Positions 7,672 to 9,989 of a stretch of DNA of 9,989 nt are shown here, in pieces. The notes beneath the pieces are model-generated. The model ran no database searches. It was not told where the DNA came from and saw nothing but the letters and a program-made list of their open reading frames with translations. Where the stretch lies: contig JAQWYU010000262.1 in NCBI GenBank assembly GCA_029253805.1, positions 1 through 9,989 of the forward strand, given 5' to 3'. The stretch's first letter is position 1, and every line of letters begins with the position of its first letter. Source of the DNA: Flavobacteriaceae bacterium (GTDB lineage Bacteria; Bacteroidota; Bacteroidia; Flavobacteriales; Flavobacteriaceae). A program made the position numbers and the translations under genes.

Positions 7672-9579
7672 CTATTTAAAATGGTATCGTTTAAAGGCCT
7701 CAATAGCAGCATAATCAGCAAGCCCTAAATCGTTATATTTTTTCGCAGTTAAACGATTTCTGTCTTCAACTCGGACCCAAAATTCTCTTGTATCATCTCC
7801 TTGAAACATCACTCCATCTTTTTGGGATTGATGAAAGAAAATAGCGTTTCGTTTTCTAAGAACTTGATCAGGACTCATAGGAACAGCCATTTCAATTTGA
7901 TAGGGCTCCCACTCATGCCAAGCACCTCTGTACAACCAAACCCAACAATCATTCATGTATGGCTTTTTTTTCAAAATATCCAATGAAGAAAACAAAACAT
8001 CCAAACAAACTTTATGAGTACCATGTGGATCGGCAAGATCCCCTGCAGCATAAATCTGATGAGGTTTAATATTCTCAATTAATTTACACATAACATCTAA
8101 ATCATTATTACCTAGATTCTTTTTTTTAACTGTTCCAGTTTCATAAAAAGGAAGGTTTAAAAAGTGGACATTGGAATCATCTAGACCTAAATATCGAGTT
8201 GCAGCTAAAGACTCACTTTTTCTGATTAATCCTTTTAATGTCAATACTTCAAATGAGTCAATAACTCGGTCTGTTTTCTTTTTTAAAAAATCGATTATTT
8301 TCTTTGACTTTTTAGAATCTGAACTTAAAGCCATACAAATTTCTGCAAATTTTAATGCTTCTTTATCAGATACTGCAATATTTCCAGAAGTCTGGTATGC
8401 AACATGAACTTCGTGGCCTTGCTCCACCAACCGATCAAAAGTGCCTCCCATTGAAATCACATCATCATCAGGATGTGGACTAAAAATGAGGACTCGCTTT
8501 TTTGGTATCTCTGCACGCTCGGGACGATTAAGATCATCTGCGTTAGGTTTCCCACCAGGCCAACCAGTAATGGTATGTTGCATTTTATTAAACATTACTA
8601 TATTTAAATCATAAGCACTACCAACTTCAGACAGCAAACCTGACATTCCGTTATTATTGTAATCTTTATTGGTTAGTTTTAATATAGATTTATTAGTTAA
8701 GTCACTAAGCCAAAGAACTGCTTTTAATTTCAACTCCTTAGTCCAAACGCAAGAGGTTACTAACCAAGGTGTTTTTAATCGTGTGAGTTCTTCACAAGCA
8801 GTATCATCTAACACAAAAGTAGTATTATCATGCTTTTGTAAGTAGGTCGCTGGAACACTAGAACATATATCACCTTCAATTGTTTTTTTTAATATTTCAG
8901 CTTTATTTGAACCCCAGGCTAGCAACACTATTCTTTTGGCTGTTCTCACAGTTCCTATACCCATTGTGATTGCCTTTACTGGAACATTTTCTAAACCTAG
9001 AAAGGCAGAAGCAGCATCTACTCGTGTAATGTGATCTAATTTTATAATTCTCGTTCCAGAATTAAAATGAGATCCAGGCTCATTAAAACCAATATGCCCA
9101 GTTCTGCCTATTCCTAAGAGTTGAAAATCAATACCTCCCGCTGCTTTAATTTTCATTTCATAATCCACACATGATTGGTGTAAATCCTCAATAGTGACTG
9201 TTCCGTCTGGAATATTAATATTTTCAGCTAATATATCTACGTGGTCAAAAAGGTGTTGACGCATAAAATAATCATAACTCTGAACATTACTTTTTTCCAT
9301 TGGATAATATTCATCTAAATTAAAAGAGATAACATTTGCAAAACTCAGCCCCTCTTCATTATGTAAGCGAACAAGCTCCTCGTAAACTTTAATTGGAGAA
9401 GAACCAGTCGCTAAACCTAAAACACAATTTAAATTTTGTTTTTGTTTTTGTTTTATTAAATCAGCTATCTCATTGGCAACAACTATCGAAGCTGTTTTTG
9501 ATGATTTAAAAGAAATATTATGAATTTTTTCAAAACGTGTAATTTCAAATTGACCAGCAGGCCTATAGCTTATATCCAT
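7672..9579 (-). CDS. nagB: Glucosamine-6-phosphate deaminase fused to a PIG-L/LmbE-type deacetylase domain
   Basis: A 635-residue two-domain protein, against about 260 residues for a stand-alone NagB. Residues about 25-265 are the NagB domain: GLATGSSP at 55-62 (phosphate loop), FNLDEYYP at 86-93 (D89, equivalent to E. coli D72), GIGRTGHIGFNEPG at 156-169 (H162 and E167 equivalent to H143 and E148), and PATYLQKH at 243-250. Residues about 362-540 are a PIG-L domain: SPHPDDD at 367-373 and DPHGTH at 517-522 provide the His/Asp zinc ligands. The NagB part converts glucosamine-6-phosphate to fructose-6-phosphate and ammonia in the cytoplasm. The PIG-L part may remove an N-acetyl group, possibly from a GlcNAc derivative, but its substrate is unknown. 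Such fusions are common in Bacteroidota. T160 replaces the E. coli catalytic-relay D141. The ATG at 9579 has no Shine-Dalgarno motif. A terminator-like hairpin lies about 60 nt upstream. Confidence 0.93.
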   Translation of the reverse strand: MDISYRPAGQFEITRFEKIHNISFKSSKTASIVVANEIADLIKQKQKQNLNCVLGLATGSSPIKVYEELVRLHNEEGLSFANVISFNLDEYYPMEKSNVQSYDYFMRQHLFDHVDILAENINIPDGTVTIEDLHQSCVDYEMKIKAAGGIDFQLLGIGRTGHIGFNEPGSHFNSGTRIIKLDHITRVDAASAFLGLENVPVKAITMGIGTVRTAKRIVLLAWGSNKAEILKKTIEGDICSSVPATYLQKHDNTTFVLDDTACEELTRLKTPWLVTSCVWTKELKLKAVLWLSDLTNKSILKLTNKDYNNNGMSGLLSEVGSAYDLNIVMFNKMQHTITGWPGGKPNADDLNRPERAEIPKKRVLIFSPHPDDDVISMGGTFDRLVEQGHEVHVAYQTSGNIAVSDKEALKFAEICMALSSDSKKSKKIIDFLKKKTDRVIDSFEVLTLKGLIRKSESLAATRYLGLDDSNVHFLNLPFYETGTVKKKNLGNNDLDVMCKLIENIKPHQIYAAGDLADPHGTHKVCLDVLFSSLDILKKKPYMNDCWVWLYRGAWHEWEPYQIEMAVPMSPDQVLRKRNAIFFHQSQKDGVMFQGDDTREFWVRVEDRNRLTAKKYNDLGLADYAAIEAFKRYHFK

Positions 9580-9639
9580 ATTATTGATTTTGTAGTAACT
9601 AATTGCTTTTTATAAATGATCATTAATTTAAAATTGTTC

Positions 9640-9675
9640 AAAAAAAAAGAAGAATTAGTAAACTAATTCTTCTTT
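9640..9675 (-). terminator. Strong intrinsic terminator just upstream of nagB
   Basis: Bases 9646-9659 and 9662-9675 form a perfect 14-bp stem (arm AAAGAAGAATTAGT) with a 2-base centre, effectively a 4-base loop. On the - strand the stem runs into a U-tract templated by nine consecutive A at 9640-9648. It terminates - strand transcription about 60 nt before the nagB ATG. A stretch at 9686-9692 (ACTAATT on +) repeats part of one arm and could offer a competing pairing. Confidence 0.75.
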
Positions 9676-9775
9676 AGAAAATTTAACTAATTTTAAACTA
9701 AAACAATTAATGAATTTAAAATAACTCATAATTAAAGGGAATAAAAAATATGTTCGACTAATAACCATTCTTAAC

Positions 9776-9801
9776 TCACAAATGAATTGATTAATTTGTG
9801 A
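9776..9801. repeat. 26-bp imperfect palindrome, possible operator or RNA hairpin
   Basis: TCACAAAT (9776-9783) and ATTTGTGA (9794-9801) are perfect 8-base inverted repeats. The inner bases add three more pairs after one G/A mismatch. It directly abuts the next inverted repeat. It could be a dimeric regulator site or a stem in the leader RNA. Confidence 0.45.
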
Positions 9802-9840
9802 ATGTAAATTATTTGAAGTTTTTTAAAAAATAATTCACAT
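9802..9840 (-). repeat. 13-bp stem hairpin in the nagB leader
   Basis: Bases 9802-9814 (ATGTAAATTATTT) and 9828-9840 (AAATAATTCACAT) pair along 13 positions. The single non-Watson-Crick position becomes a G-U wobble when transcribed from the - strand, but an A-C mismatch on +. This favours a - strand RNA structure, with a 13-base loop. Confidence 0.45.
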
Positions 9841-9867
9841 AAAAAAGAACCGGATAAGTATTAAATA

Positions 9868-9875
9868 CAAATTTA
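9868..9875 (-). promoter_or_regulatory. Candidate -7 promoter box for the nagB leader or a small RNA
   Basis: On the - strand this reads TAAATTTG, an exact match to the Bacteroidota -7 consensus TAnnTTTG and the only such match I found on that strand in the interval upstream of nagB. The -33 region falls in the T-tract of the neighbouring hairpin and lacks a clear TTTG. Transcription would start near 9861. Confidence 0.35.
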
Positions 9876-9884
9876 ATTATGGTG

Positions 9885-9928
9885 AAAAAAAAAAGAGGAA
9901 TCTAAAGTAGAAATCTCTCTTTTTTTTT
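9885..9928 (-). terminator. Terminator-like hairpin after the gene at the window's right edge
   Basis: Ten A at 9885-9894 followed by GAG pair with CTCT and nine T (9917-9928). An inner TCTA (9901-9904) / TAGA (9908-9911) stem is closed by a 3-base loop, with an internal loop between the two stems. The A/T flanks allow termination in both directions. It lies 26 bases past the stop codon at 9954, so the likely client is that - strand gene. Confidence 0.6.
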
Positions 9929-9953
9929 AAAATAATTATGTGCTTACATTAAA

Positions 9954-9989
9954 TTAATTTGCAAACCATAAACTTGTTGCCATTTTATC
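9954..9989 (-). CDS. C-terminal fragment of an unidentified gene, cut by the window edge
   Basis: On the - strand an open frame enters from the right edge and ends after 11 residues (DKMATSLWFAN) at a TAA (9954-9956). The terminator-like hairpin just downstream supports a real gene end. The tail is too short to name a family. Confidence 0.4.
   Translation of the reverse strand, partial: DKMATSLWFAN

Larger units (their letters stand above)
9580..9953. other. Gene-free 374-bp interval with several hairpins upstream of nagB
   Basis: No convincing protein gene is seen. Read on the - strand, towards nagB, it holds in order: a terminator-like hairpin (9928-9885), one good -7 promoter box (9875-9868), two adjacent hairpins (9840-9802 and 9801-9776), a 37-codon frame of low-complexity sequence (9768-9655), and a strong intrinsic terminator (9675-9640). 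A transcript from the box to the terminator would be about 220 nt. This layout fits a stand-alone small RNA or an attenuated nagB leader. No known riboswitch class was recognised. Confidence 0.5.

Noticed and set aside
9655..9768. A 37-codon frame on the - strand upstream of nagB, starting at ATG 9768 and ending inside the terminator stem
   Set aside because: Low-complexity, Phe/Leu/Lys-rich translation from A+T-rich DNA, no recognisable motif and no ribosome-binding feature. It remains a remote possibility as a leader peptide.

Overview
The window looks like chromosomal DNA from a member of the Bacteroidota, most likely a marine Flavobacteriia-type organism. The DNA is A+T-rich. Start codons are preceded by A-rich stretches rather than Shine-Dalgarno motifs. 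The signal peptide of the gene at 1712 ends in a flavobacterial-style '...A|Q'. Several encoded proteins have architectures common in this phylum: a THUMP-like methyltransferase, a NagB fused to a PIG-L/LmbE domain, and sialate O-acetylesterase and CE2 lipoproteins. No rRNA, tRNA, CRISPR array or insertion sequence is visible. The taxonomic call is inference from family resemblance, not a search result.

Layout. Positions 2-1099 (+) hold the 3' part of a SAM-dependent methyltransferase with a THUMP-like C-terminus, cut by the window edge. It overlaps tail-to-tail by 39 bp with trmL (1061-1540, -), a tRNA wobble 2'-O-methyltransferase. A 171-bp divergent intergenic region follows. Next is a two-gene + strand operon with an ATGA overlap: a secreted SGNH/GDSL hydrolase (1712-2422) and a lipoprotein of the sialate O-acetylesterase family (2419-4458). 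Facing it is a - strand run of four genes: nagB/PIG-L (7672-9579), then a small (7327-7581) and a large (5610-7343) subunit of a sodium:solute symporter, then a CE2-type carbohydrate esterase lipoprotein (4508-5590). The symporter and esterase genes are tightly packed, whereas nagB is separated from them by 90 bp. The last ~370 bases (9580-9953) hold no convincing gene but several hairpins. Two of these are intrinsic terminators, and one lies only ~60 nt upstream of nagB. A 12-codon C-terminal gene fragment closes the window.

How it may fit together. Three predicted exported esterases (SGNH, sialate-O-acetylesterase-like, CE2) could strip O-acetyl groups from glycans at the cell surface and in the periplasm. 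The symporter pair belongs to the SSS superfamily, which includes acetate carriers, and could import a released small solute. The NagB fusion converts glucosamine-6-phosphate to fructose-6-phosphate, and its PIG-L domain could perform an amino-sugar deacetylation. This supports a theme of acetylated (amino-)sugar use, but no SusC/SusD pair, glycoside hydrolase or regulator lies in the window, so it is not a complete polysaccharide utilisation locus as seen here. The most interesting unexplained element is the structured, terminator-containing leader upstream of nagB, which could be an attenuator or a small RNA.
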